DNA of 64,000 nucleotides, from the NCBI RefSeq assembly GCF_047730165.1, contig NZ_CP159834.1:1674001-1738000 (forward strand), read 5' to 3'. The number at the start of each line of letters is the position of its first letter. Position 1 is the stretch's first letter. This document shows positions 57,801 to 64,000 of this stretch, in pieces. The notes below the pieces were generated by a model, which saw only the letters and a list, made by a program, of their open reading frames with translations, did not search any database and was not told the DNA's origin. The position numbers and the translations under genes are program-made. This DNA is from Patiriisocius sp047730165. Lineage in GTDB: Bacteria; Bacteroidota; Bacteroidia; Flavobacteriales; Flavobacteriaceae.

Positions 57801-60095
57801 ACAGTTGAGGTCGGCATCGACGGTGTTATTCTCACAGGCGTTGTCGTGGATGGCACTACTTGGTCGGCTACAGTGCCGTACGAGTTGGTTAACGGCGACC
57901 ACAATGTGTATGCTACTGCAACCGACGCGGCTGGAAACACTGCGACTGCGACGCAGATTTTGAGCGTTGACCTGACACTGCCAGTCGTCTTGATTTCTCC
58001 GGGCAATACGCACGCGACGAACGATTTGAGCCCGACGATTTATGGAGCAACTGACGTTTTCGCTGGTCAAATCGTTTATTTCAGCTTGTCTCTTGGGAAT
58101 GCGGTCCCCGAGTATATTCTTATCCGCTCGGCTCTTGTCCAACAAGGTGGGGTATGGAACTTCACTCCGAACCTGTCTGCTGGTGTGTGGACGATTGTGG
58201 CTAGGGTCTACGATCCGGCTGGGAACGAGGGCACTTTTACTCAGATACTGACCATTGACAATACGCCGCCGGCTGTTGCGATCACGAGCAGTGATCTGAC
58301 GAATGATACGACACCTACGATTACGGGCACGATTGAAGCTGGTGCGACGATTGAGGTCAGCATCGATGGTATTGTTCAAACTGGTGTTGTTTATGATGGT
58401 ACTAATTGGTCAGTAACAATAACGAACGAGTTGGCCGACGGCGACCACAATGTGTCTGCTACTGCAACTGACGCGGTTGGAAACACTGCGACTGTAAACC
58501 AGACGTTGACCGTTGACACGGCCGTGTTTGTTACGATCACGAGTGGTGATCTGACGAACGATTCGACACCGACGATCACGGGTACGACCGAAGCGGGTGC
58601 GACGATTGAGGTTAGCATCGATGGTGTTATTATCACTGGCGTTGTTGTGGATGGCACTACTTGGTCGGCAACAACGACGGACCCCTTGAGCAACGGCTTC
58701 CACGATGTGCAAGCTACTGCTACCGACGCGGCTGGAAACTCTGGGACTGCAACGCAGCTGTTGAGAGTTGATACGCAGGCGCCAGTTGTTACGATCAATC
58801 CTGGCTTGGAATTCTCGACGAATGATGTGACGCCGACGATTTACGGATCTGCCGTAGGAGCTTTGGGCGATATCGTCGTGGTCACGTTGAGCCTACCGGG
58901 CACAACAGATGATATAATTTTAACGGCGGTTGTTCAATCTGACCAAACATGGAACGTCACTCCGAACCTGTCCGAAGGTGTTTGGTTCGTAACGGCCGAG
59001 GTGACTGATGAAGCCGGCAACACTGGTTCGTTCTTTCAGCAGTTGACCGTTGATACGACGTCGCCGGATGTTGCGATCACAAGCAGTGCTCTGACGAATG
59101 ATACGACACCTACGATTACGGGGACGATTGAAGCTGGTGCGACGATTGAGGTTAGCATCAATGGTATTGTTCAGACTGGTGTTGTTTATGATGGCACTAG
59201 TTGGTCAGTAACAATAACGAACGAGTTGGCCGACGGCGACTACGATGTGTCTGTTACTGCAACTGACGCGGTTGGAAACACTGCGACTGTAACCCAGACG
59301 TTGACCGTTGAAATAGATACCGATGGTGATGGTCATCCTGATGTTTTCGACAACTGTCCTAATTCACCTAATGCAGATCAAGCAGATGCAGATGGCGATG
59401 GTCTTGGTGATGTTTGTGATTCTCAAGATGACACAGACACGGATGGTGATGGTATTCCAGATGTTTTTGACACCGATGATGATGGTGATGGTATAAGTGA
59501 TGCTGATGAAGCGGCAACAGGAACAGATCCGTTAGTTGCAGATCCGGCAAATACGGATACAGACGGTGACGGGAAAACAGATGCTGACGAGTCAGATGAG
59601 ACGTCTTCAACCATAACAGACACTAATAATAATGGTATTTCAGATGTAAATGAGGCACTAGCAGACTTTACTCCATCAGTAGAAATTGATTCTTTCGTCT
59701 TTGTATCTGCAGGTGACTCAAGAGATTTTGTTGTAAATCTTTCTGAAATCATAGGAGGACCATCAGTAGGACAAGTAGTTCTTAAACTTTCAATACCAGA
59801 AGCATTTAATATTAGCTATGTAGATACTGATACTGGTGCTGATGTGAATGGTGGTGTTTCAGTTCAAAATAGTGATTGGGACATAACTGTAGGGCCTTCA
59901 TTTATAACGATGACGTTAATGCCAGGTGTAATCATTTCGGCAGATACATTTTCACGAATTGGTTTTACAATTGAACGGAAGCCAGGAATACCAGCTCAAA
60001 CTTCAGAACCTATTACGGTTACAATTGTAGAGGGATCGGGATCAGATAGTAATGTTGGTAGCGACAGTATTAACATCGTTGTTCTGGCTCAATAA
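54828..60095 (+). CDS. giant mosaic surface protein: DUF3494 x2, TSP3, Ig-like
   Basis: A 1755-residue exported protein. Signal peptide 1-25 (TVSFGQ). Residues about 26-225 and 245-455 are two DUF3494 (ice-binding-like beta-solenoid) domains, e.g. 'GINGDIGTNAGGVAGFSTG'. Residues about 464-945 are thrombospondin type 3 repeats: fourteen nearly identical 33-residue units containing 'CPGTPAGETVDANGCS' and one variant, Ca2+-binding by family. Residues about 960-1494 are six Ig-like domains in a GC-rich stretch. A further TSP3 set (about 1495-1600) and a C-terminal module (about 1620-1755, 'VISADTFSRIGF') follow. No T9SS sorting domain. Probably a long adhesin or ice/particle-binding fibre. First of four linked genes. 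Confidence 0.9.
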   Translation: MNKKLLFSFTTIALLLLFSTVSFGQTVNLGILSSFEGFSGNGGVSNGAGSTWTGDAGTHNGIIAGAFDGDTYNADASTAQAREDLMRLYIHLNDLFVDFPATHAPAFGGETITAGVYSVPAAGSVGAILNLDGEGNPDAFFIFKFGGALTIGAGAQVNLINGAKSCNVFFIAAGAITAADGANIKGTLFSKGGAVGLAANCTIEGRLLTTAGAITTASNCSASKPPCSSTIPIFCEAGCQPAAAVDVLGVVSGFALFTNSGSVGNTAISGINGDIGTNAGGVAGFSTGTHIGSEQVQNGLTAQAEIDLNNAYIALMALPIAGGVHTAAFGAGETLLPGVYDMAAGSLGGTITLDGLMDSDAIFVMRFAGAFNVAAGSKVILTNGARRCNVFWIGGANVTTGAVNIGADANVKGTFLSHGGACNSGVNTFLAGRQLSTLGAVNTASAILYNNPECVTSTPLDAPDTDGDGVIDENDNCPGTPAGETVDADGCSAAQLDADGDGVPNTADTCPGTPAGETVDANGCSASQLDDDNDGVANDIDACPGTPAGETVDANGCSASQLDDDNDGVANDIDACPGTPAGETVDANGCSASQLDDDNDGVTDDIDTCPGTPAGETVDANGCSASQLDDDGDGISNDIDTCPGTPAGETVDVNGCSDSQLDDDGDGVSKDIDTCPGTPAGETVDANGCSASQLDDDNDGISNDIDTCPGTPAGETVDANGCSASQLDDDGDGISNDIDTCPGTPAGETVDANGCSASQLDDDNDGISNDIDTCPGTPAGETVDANGCSASQLDDDNDGISNDIDTCPGTPAGETVDANGCSASQTDGDNDGVPNTTDICPNTPAGETVDANGCSSSQLDDDNDGVSNDIDTCPGTPAGETVDANGCSSSQLDDDNDGVSNDIDTCPGTPAGETVDANGCSASQLDDDNDGVTNDIDNCPNTPNADQADLDGDDIGDVCDTDTTPPAVAITSSSLTNDPTPTITGTTEAGATVEVGIDGVILTGVVVDGTTWSATVPYELVNGDHNVYATATDAAGNTATATQILSVDLTLPVVLISPGNTHATNDLSPTIYGATDVFAGQIVYFSLSLGNAVPEYILIRSALVQQGGVWNFTPNLSAGVWTIVARVYDPAGNEGTFTQILTIDNTPPAVAITSSDLTNDTTPTITGTIEAGATIEVSIDGIVQTGVVYDGTNWSVTITNELADGDHNVSATATDAVGNTATVNQTLTVDTAVFVTITSGDLTNDSTPTITGTTEAGATIEVSIDGVIITGVVVDGTTWSATTTDPLSNGFHDVQATATDAAGNSGTATQLLRVDTQAPVVTINPGLEFSTNDVTPTIYGSAVGALGDIVVVTLSLPGTTDDIILTAVVQSDQTWNVTPNLSEGVWFVTAEVTDEAGNTGSFFQQLTVDTTSPDVAITSSALTNDTTPTITGTIEAGATIEVSINGIVQTGVVYDGTSWSVTITNELADGDYDVSVTATDAVGNTATVTQTLTVEIDTDGDGHPDVFDNCPNSPNADQADADGDGLGDVCDSQDDTDTDGDGIPDVFDTDDDGDGISDADEAATGTDPLVADPANTDTDGDGKTDADESDETSSTITDTNNNGISDVNEALADFTPSVEIDSFVFVSAGDSRDFVVNLSEIIGGPSVGQVVLKLSIPEAFNISYVDTDTGADVNGGVSVQNSDWDITVGPSFITMTLMPGVIISADTFSRIGFTIERKPGIPAQTSEPITVTIVEGSGSDSNVGSDSINIVVLAQ
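56219..57651 (+). repeat. 99-bp tandem repeats encoding TSP3 units
   Basis: Fourteen units of about 99 bp, many differing by only a few bases (for example the units around 56880-57290), plus a diverged final unit. They encode LDDDNDGxSNDIDTCPGT-type and PAGETVDANGCSASQ segments. Such arrays expand and contract by slippage or recombination. Confidence 0.95.
57709..59310 (+). repeat. GC-rich cassette of six Ig-like repeats
   Basis: About 1.6 kb encoding six 85-95-residue Ig-like domains in the order A-B-A-A-B-A ('LTNDTTPTITGTIEAGATIE' type, and 'STNDVTPTIYGS' type). Copies at about 58255 and 59055 are nearly identical. Base use differs from flanks: hand counts of single 60-nt lines give 57-58% GC here against 43% in the TSP3 array and 37% near 59700, with many GCG, ACG and CTG codons. 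Confidence 0.85.
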
Positions 60096-60142
60096 CTATA
60101 GTTAATCCTCTAAAAATTATGTTAACACTAAACAATAAAAAC

Positions 60143-62155
60143 ATGAATACTTTGAATAAATTAATGGTACTGTTTTTTACTGTATTTATGTTTATACCAA
60201 AAGGATATTCACAGAACGCAGACCCTGGTATTGGAGTTTTAATGACTCCATCCAGTGTGACTCAAGGTGCTATAGGAATTTTAAGTGCTAATGTTGGTAA
60301 TTACAGTAACGGAACTATCGTTGAAAATTCATTAAGCGTCGCTATTAGTGTTGGCGCTAATGCTGAGATTATAGGAGTTGCCGCAGGAAGCGACACGCGT
60401 TGGAGTCAATTGAGTATGACAGCTGGTGCTGCAAACACGATTAAATTAACAAATTCAGGTGGAAGTTTTGGACCATTTGATCTTGGAAAAATTTTACTTA
60501 CTGTAAGTGGTAATGAGGTGAGCGATGCCAATGGAATCATTGGGAATATCATATATGTTACAGCTAACAATCCCTTATTATGTGGAGGTTGTCCTTCACC
60601 TGCTCCATTAAATGCTTCTCAAGGGAATGCTAATAATTCAAATGACAACGCATCTACAAGTGTTACTGTGACAACCTTACTTAGTGCTGAAGATGATATT
60701 AGTCAAACACCTGTTAATATTTCAGTAGCTGGTAATGTAGTAACCAATGACATAGGGCCTGCGGGCGATATCTTAGTGGTGAATAATACCCCTGTGAGTG
60801 GACCCGTAAATGGAACGCTTGTATTAAACGCTGACGGAACTTATACTTACACACCAAACACAAGTTTTATAGGTGAAGATAGCTTTGTATATCAAGTTTG
60901 TGATGCTGGAATTCCAGTAGCGTGTGCTACGGCTAGCGTGGTAATCACTGTTACAGGGCCATTTGCCGATGGTAACTTTGCACCCGTGGTGCAAGATGAT
61001 AATGCAACTACAGAAACAAACATGGATGTTGCTATTCATATCTTAGCTAATGATACGGACCCAGATGGCACTATTGATCCTACTTCGGTAAGTCTAGACG
61101 CAAGTACAATATCTGGCGCAATTTGCACCAGTATGGTAGGAGGTGATTGTCTAGTAGTTACCGTACCAAATGAAGGGACCTATACCTTAGACCCAGCAAC
61201 AGGGGTTGTGATTTTTGACCCTGAGCCTAGCTTTACTGGAGAGACAACACCATTAGGCTATACGGTATGTGATGATACTGCACCAACAGCCTTGTGTGAT
61301 GATGCTACTATTAAGGTAGTGGTAAGTGAGCGAGCGGTAAATGAAATGACAGCAGAAGATGATGCAAACATCGGATTTGCGGGTGATACTTTATCAGCTA
61401 ATATATTATCAAATGATATTGATCCAGATGGAAGTACAGGTGCTCCAGATGTAGAGAGTGCTAACGCTGCTGCGGCAGTAGATGGTAGTTACGGTCCTTT
61501 AACATTAGGAACTCCAACCGTAATTTATGGGTCAGATGCTAATAACTCTGGAAACTTTATAGTAGCAGGAACGCTTACTTTGAATGTAGATGGAAGCTAT
61601 AGTTATGATGCAGATCTTGACTTTTTAGGCACCGTATATGTCACATACACAACGTGTGATAATGATGTGGATACTGCCTGTGATAGTGCTACCTTATATT
61701 TAACAACACTACTGGGAGTAGTGCCAGACGCAACATTAATTATTAGTGCTGCACCGAATGTGATGCACGGATTAACAAACTTTTACATAACTGTTAGGGT
61801 TACAGAATTAAACTCGGCGACTACCAATGGAGTAATCACAGTTAAGATACCTAAAGACACTCGTTGGATCTTAGATGGCGCTTACGATCCTGGTCTAACC
61901 ACTCTTGGGACGACAACTTTAAATAATTCTGAGTGGGAATATTCAGAAGATTCAACTACGCATATTTTCGAGACAGTAGCTGGAGGGGTTATATCAGCAG
62001 ATGGATTCTCTTATTTTGGTTTCAACGCTATATGGGATCCAGGCCAAACTAAAGGAGTATTTACAATGACTTCTCAAATTCAGTCATTTAGTGGTGGAGA
62101 AGACAATATTGGGAACAATGTTGATTCGGAAAGTTTAAATTATTTTATTGAATAA
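60143..62155 (+). CDS. secreted cadherin/VCBS-like repeat protein
   Basis: A 670-residue exported protein. I prefer ATG 60143 (MNTLNKLMVLFFTVFMF, signal ending GYSQ) to the in-frame ATG at 60119. The N-terminal about 150 residues form a DUF11-like beta-sandwich. Three cadherin-like/VCBS domains follow with 'VLNADGTYTYTPNTSFIGED', 'DDNATTETNMDVAIHILAND', 'LNVDGSYSYDADLDFLGT'. The C-terminal about 140 residues resemble the end of the giant protein upstream ('NNSEWEY', 'VISADGFSYFGF'). No T9SS sorting domain is visible. Starts 47 nt after the giant gene, so co-transcribed. Confidence 0.82.
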   Translation: MNTLNKLMVLFFTVFMFIPKGYSQNADPGIGVLMTPSSVTQGAIGILSANVGNYSNGTIVENSLSVAISVGANAEIIGVAAGSDTRWSQLSMTAGAANTIKLTNSGGSFGPFDLGKILLTVSGNEVSDANGIIGNIIYVTANNPLLCGGCPSPAPLNASQGNANNSNDNASTSVTVTTLLSAEDDISQTPVNISVAGNVVTNDIGPAGDILVVNNTPVSGPVNGTLVLNADGTYTYTPNTSFIGEDSFVYQVCDAGIPVACATASVVITVTGPFADGNFAPVVQDDNATTETNMDVAIHILANDTDPDGTIDPTSVSLDASTISGAICTSMVGGDCLVVTVPNEGTYTLDPATGVVIFDPEPSFTGETTPLGYTVCDDTAPTALCDDATIKVVVSERAVNEMTAEDDANIGFAGDTLSANILSNDIDPDGSTGAPDVESANAAAAVDGSYGPLTLGTPTVIYGSDANNSGNFIVAGTLTLNVDGSYSYDADLDFLGTVYVTYTTCDNDVDTACDSATLYLTTLLGVVPDATLIISAAPNVMHGLTNFYITVRVTELNSATTNGVITVKIPKDTRWILDGAYDPGLTTLGTTTLNNSEWEYSEDSTTHIFETVAGGVISADGFSYFGFNAIWDPGQTKGVFTMTSQIQSFSGGEDNIGNNVDSESLNYFIE

Positions 62156-62169
62156 TAAAGCATATTAAG

Positions 62170-63495
62170 ATGAAAAAAGCAGTTTTAATTATTTGTTTAC
62201 TATTTGTCGGTTTAATGGCAAATGCACAGAGTTGGAATCCATATGTAAGTCAGGGTATTATTAGCCCTTCACCATTATTGCCATCAGAATTTGGCGGCGA
62301 AGGTGTGGCTTCATTTAAGATAGGCAACACGGGCAGTAGCGCACTTGTGTATAACAATTCAAGTGCTGATAACATCATAGTAGTAATTAGATTATTCAAT
62401 GGGGTCCCAAATACTAAATACCCATTACAAGCATTACAAGGTTCTTGGAAAAATAAATTTTCATGGACGTATGATGTGGCTACAACGACTTACACAGGTG
62501 TTCAACTAATGACGCTATCTGCGTATGGGCAAGGAGCTATTACGGTTGGGTATAGAGTGAAACAAAACACCTCTTTGTCTGTAATCGCTAACGGAGTCAG
62601 TGCTAGTATAGAAGTACCTCCTTATGTGAATGCTTCAAATACGACTCAGGATGATTTTGTTAGTTCATTCACTTATGTGTTGGCAAAAGATTTTGGAGAT
62701 GCTCCTTTAAGTTATGGTGAAGCATCCCACGAAATTAACCTTAATAAGTCAGATGGCGCATATACTCAATACATGCACCTTGGGAGAATTGTAGATGAAG
62801 AATTCGAAAATCAACCTTCGGTTTCTGCTAATGGCGATGGTGATGATGAGGACGGAGTTTCTTTTCCATCATTAATAGCTGGAACTACTGTTATCGTTCC
62901 GGTGGAGGTTAAAATTCATGACGTGAGCTTTGGTGTATTAAATGCTTGGTTCGACTGGAACGGGGATGGAGATTTTACAGATTTGGGAGAAAATGTGATA
63001 GCACCTCTGCCGGTTTTTGAGAGTGGGACTTATGATTTGTCTGTAACTATACCAGAAACTGCAATTATAACGGCTGCTACTTATGCCCGTTTTAGAATAG
63101 GGAATATGAGTGGACCAACAGGAATTAATAGTTGGGGAGAAGTAGAAGACTATCGAGTAAAAATTAAAGAGAAAGATTTATCTGATACTATTTCATTATT
63201 TGTAAGAGATGTGAAGGGAACTTTAAAATCTTTAGGATCTACTAATGTATTGGTGTTTCCAAATCCAGCCTTAGATAGATATACTGTTACAATAGATGTA
63301 ATAGGTACCTATCAAATAGAATTGATAGACATGCTAGGAAGGGTTTTATATAAAGATGCTATAAAGGTGCAATCAGATAATGGAGGCGTTAAAGAGCTTT
63401 TAAGAGGTAATCTTCCTGCGGGGCAATATTTCCTTAGGGTATCTAACAAATCTGATGGACAGCAGTACACAGTAAAACTACTTATGGCAGATTAA
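62170..63495 (+). CDS. GEVEDY-domain secreted protein with T9SS sorting domain
   Basis: A 441-residue exported protein. Signal peptide 1-19 (LMANAQ). N-terminal DUF11-like module (about 20-165: 'GVASFKIGNTGSSALVYNNS', 'IRLFNGVPN'). Then a GEVEDY domain (about 175-335; 'KDFGDAPLSYGEA', 'FDWNGDGDFTDLGENV', 'INSWGEVEDYRVKI'), common in bacterial surface proteins. C-terminal 'VLVFPNPALDRYTVTIDVIG' to 'YTVKLLMAD' is a type A T9SS sorting domain. It starts 14 nt after the cadherin-like gene, so belongs to the same operon, and a paralogue follows. Confidence 0.88.
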   Translation: MKKAVLIICLLFVGLMANAQSWNPYVSQGIISPSPLLPSEFGGEGVASFKIGNTGSSALVYNNSSADNIIVVIRLFNGVPNTKYPLQALQGSWKNKFSWTYDVATTTYTGVQLMTLSAYGQGAITVGYRVKQNTSLSVIANGVSASIEVPPYVNASNTTQDDFVSSFTYVLAKDFGDAPLSYGEASHEINLNKSDGAYTQYMHLGRIVDEEFENQPSVSANGDGDDEDGVSFPSLIAGTTVIVPVEVKIHDVSFGVLNAWFDWNGDGDFTDLGENVIAPLPVFESGTYDLSVTIPETAIITAATYARFRIGNMSGPTGINSWGEVEDYRVKIKEKDLSDTISLFVRDVKGTLKSLGSTNVLVFPNPALDRYTVTIDVIGTYQIELIDMLGRVLYKDAIKVQSDNGGVKELLRGNLPAGQYFLRVSNKSDGQQYTVKLLMAD

Positions 63496-63609
63496 TTTAA
63501 AGCTGACAACCATATTGCAACTTAGATAAAGACGTGGGAGGTGGTACATGAAACGGTATCAATCAGCGCTATTTAAATTATAAAGAGAATACTAATATCT
63601 TAGGTTAAT

Positions 63610-64000
63610 ATGAAAAGAGCAGTACTCATATTGTGTTTATTATTTGCAAGTTTATTTGCAAATGCAGAACAGCGCTATAACCCCTATGTGAATCAGGGGA
63701 GTGTATCCCCAGCTCCCTTGTTGCCAGTAGAATTTAATGGTACAGGGCTACTTTCTTTCACTGTAGGTAATTCAGGGACTAGTGCACTTCCTTATATCAA
63801 GAATCAGGAAATGACTTTGATTATAACCCTTTCTAATGGGGTGCCAGACAATGAAGATCCTATGGCGGCAATGGCTGGAACTTGGAGTAGTTATTTTGAC
63901 TGGACATACGATACAAGTATAGCAACCTATAGAGGGATTCAAAACCAGAAAATTTCAGAAAATGCAGCTGGAAATATTACCATCTCATATAAGATAATAA
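63610..64000 (+). CDS. paralogue of the GEVEDY/T9SS protein, cut by window end
   Basis: Open frame from ATG 63610 to the window end (130 codons): signal 'KRAVLILCLLFASLFANAE', then 'YNPYVNQGSVSPAPLLPVEF', 'GTGLLSFTVGNSGTSALPY' and 'ITLSNGVPDNEDP'. It matches the N-terminal module of the preceding protein closely, including the signal peptide, so it arose by tandem duplication. The rest, presumably a GEVEDY domain and sorting signal, is outside. No terminator was seen in the 114-nt gap. Confidence 0.85.
   Translation, partial: MKRAVLILCLLFASLFANAEQRYNPYVNQGSVSPAPLLPVEFNGTGLLSFTVGNSGTSALPYIKNQEMTLIITLSNGVPDNEDPMAAMAGTWSSYFDWTYDTSIATYRGIQNQKISENAAGNITISYKII

Noticed and set aside
57675..58379. 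234-residue Arg-rich minus-strand frame in the Ig cassette
   Set aside because: Antisense artefact of GC-rich repeats; no supporting signals.

Overview
The window is chromosomal DNA from a member of the Bacteroidota, most likely a marine Flavobacteriaceae. Evidence: low GC with A-rich start regions and little Shine-Dalgarno; repeated -7 boxes of the form TAnnTTTG; several proteins with type IX secretion (T9SS) C-terminal sorting domains; a TonB receptor paired with a DUF4249 lipoprotein; a monomeric isocitrate dehydrogenase; a rpmB-rpmG-DUF4295-ftsY-rimO block; and a menaquinone cluster. No phage, insertion sequence, CRISPR array or tRNA gene was recognised. The species cannot be named from sequence alone.

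Layout. 1-2944: 3' part of an rRNA operon (23S lacking about 230 nt at the 5' end, then 5S and a strong terminator). 3582-10085 (minus): DUF6095-like small membrane protein, murQ, DUF4249 lipoprotein, TonB-dependent receptor, icd. 10704-17474 (minus): rplS, a large HYR-repeat T9SS protein, htpG. 17475-21077: a likely structured small RNA or leader, fabH, a CoA-binding protein, and a sodium:solute symporter on the opposite strand. 21202-30322 (plus): a BNR/sortilin-like T9SS protein, recR, a glycosyltransferase, a 2-oxoacid dehydrogenase E2, an exonuclease, a FAH-family enzyme, an Hpt protein, cinA. 30399-33842: rpmB, rpmG, DUF4295, ftsY, rimO. 33951-37925: a sialidase-like lipoprotein, a glycosyltransferase, a possible small gene, an ECF sigma gene broken by an in-frame TGA, and its membrane partner. 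37986-45300: M14 carboxypeptidase, a stand-alone HsdR N-terminal nuclease-fold protein, holA, a large outer-membrane protein, DoxX. 45430-51175: menA, metallo-hydrolase, PAP2, menC, CPBP protease, menE. 51249-53837: another BNR T9SS protein and an M24 peptidase. 53838-54827 is a long gene-poor stretch.

54828-64000 is the most unusual part: four consecutive exported proteins. The first is a 1755-residue mosaic with two DUF3494 (ice-binding-like) domains, a run of near-identical 99-bp thrombospondin type 3 repeats, a GC-rich cassette of six Ig-like domains, and a C-terminal module. The second has cadherin/VCBS-like domains and a similar C-terminal module. The third has a GEVEDY domain and a T9SS sorting domain. 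The fourth is a paralogue of the third, cut by the window edge. I infer a surface adhesion or ice/particle-binding apparatus that evolved by domain shuffling.

Calls rest on reading motifs by eye. No database search or folding program was run, so RNA candidates, promoters and remnants are hypotheses.
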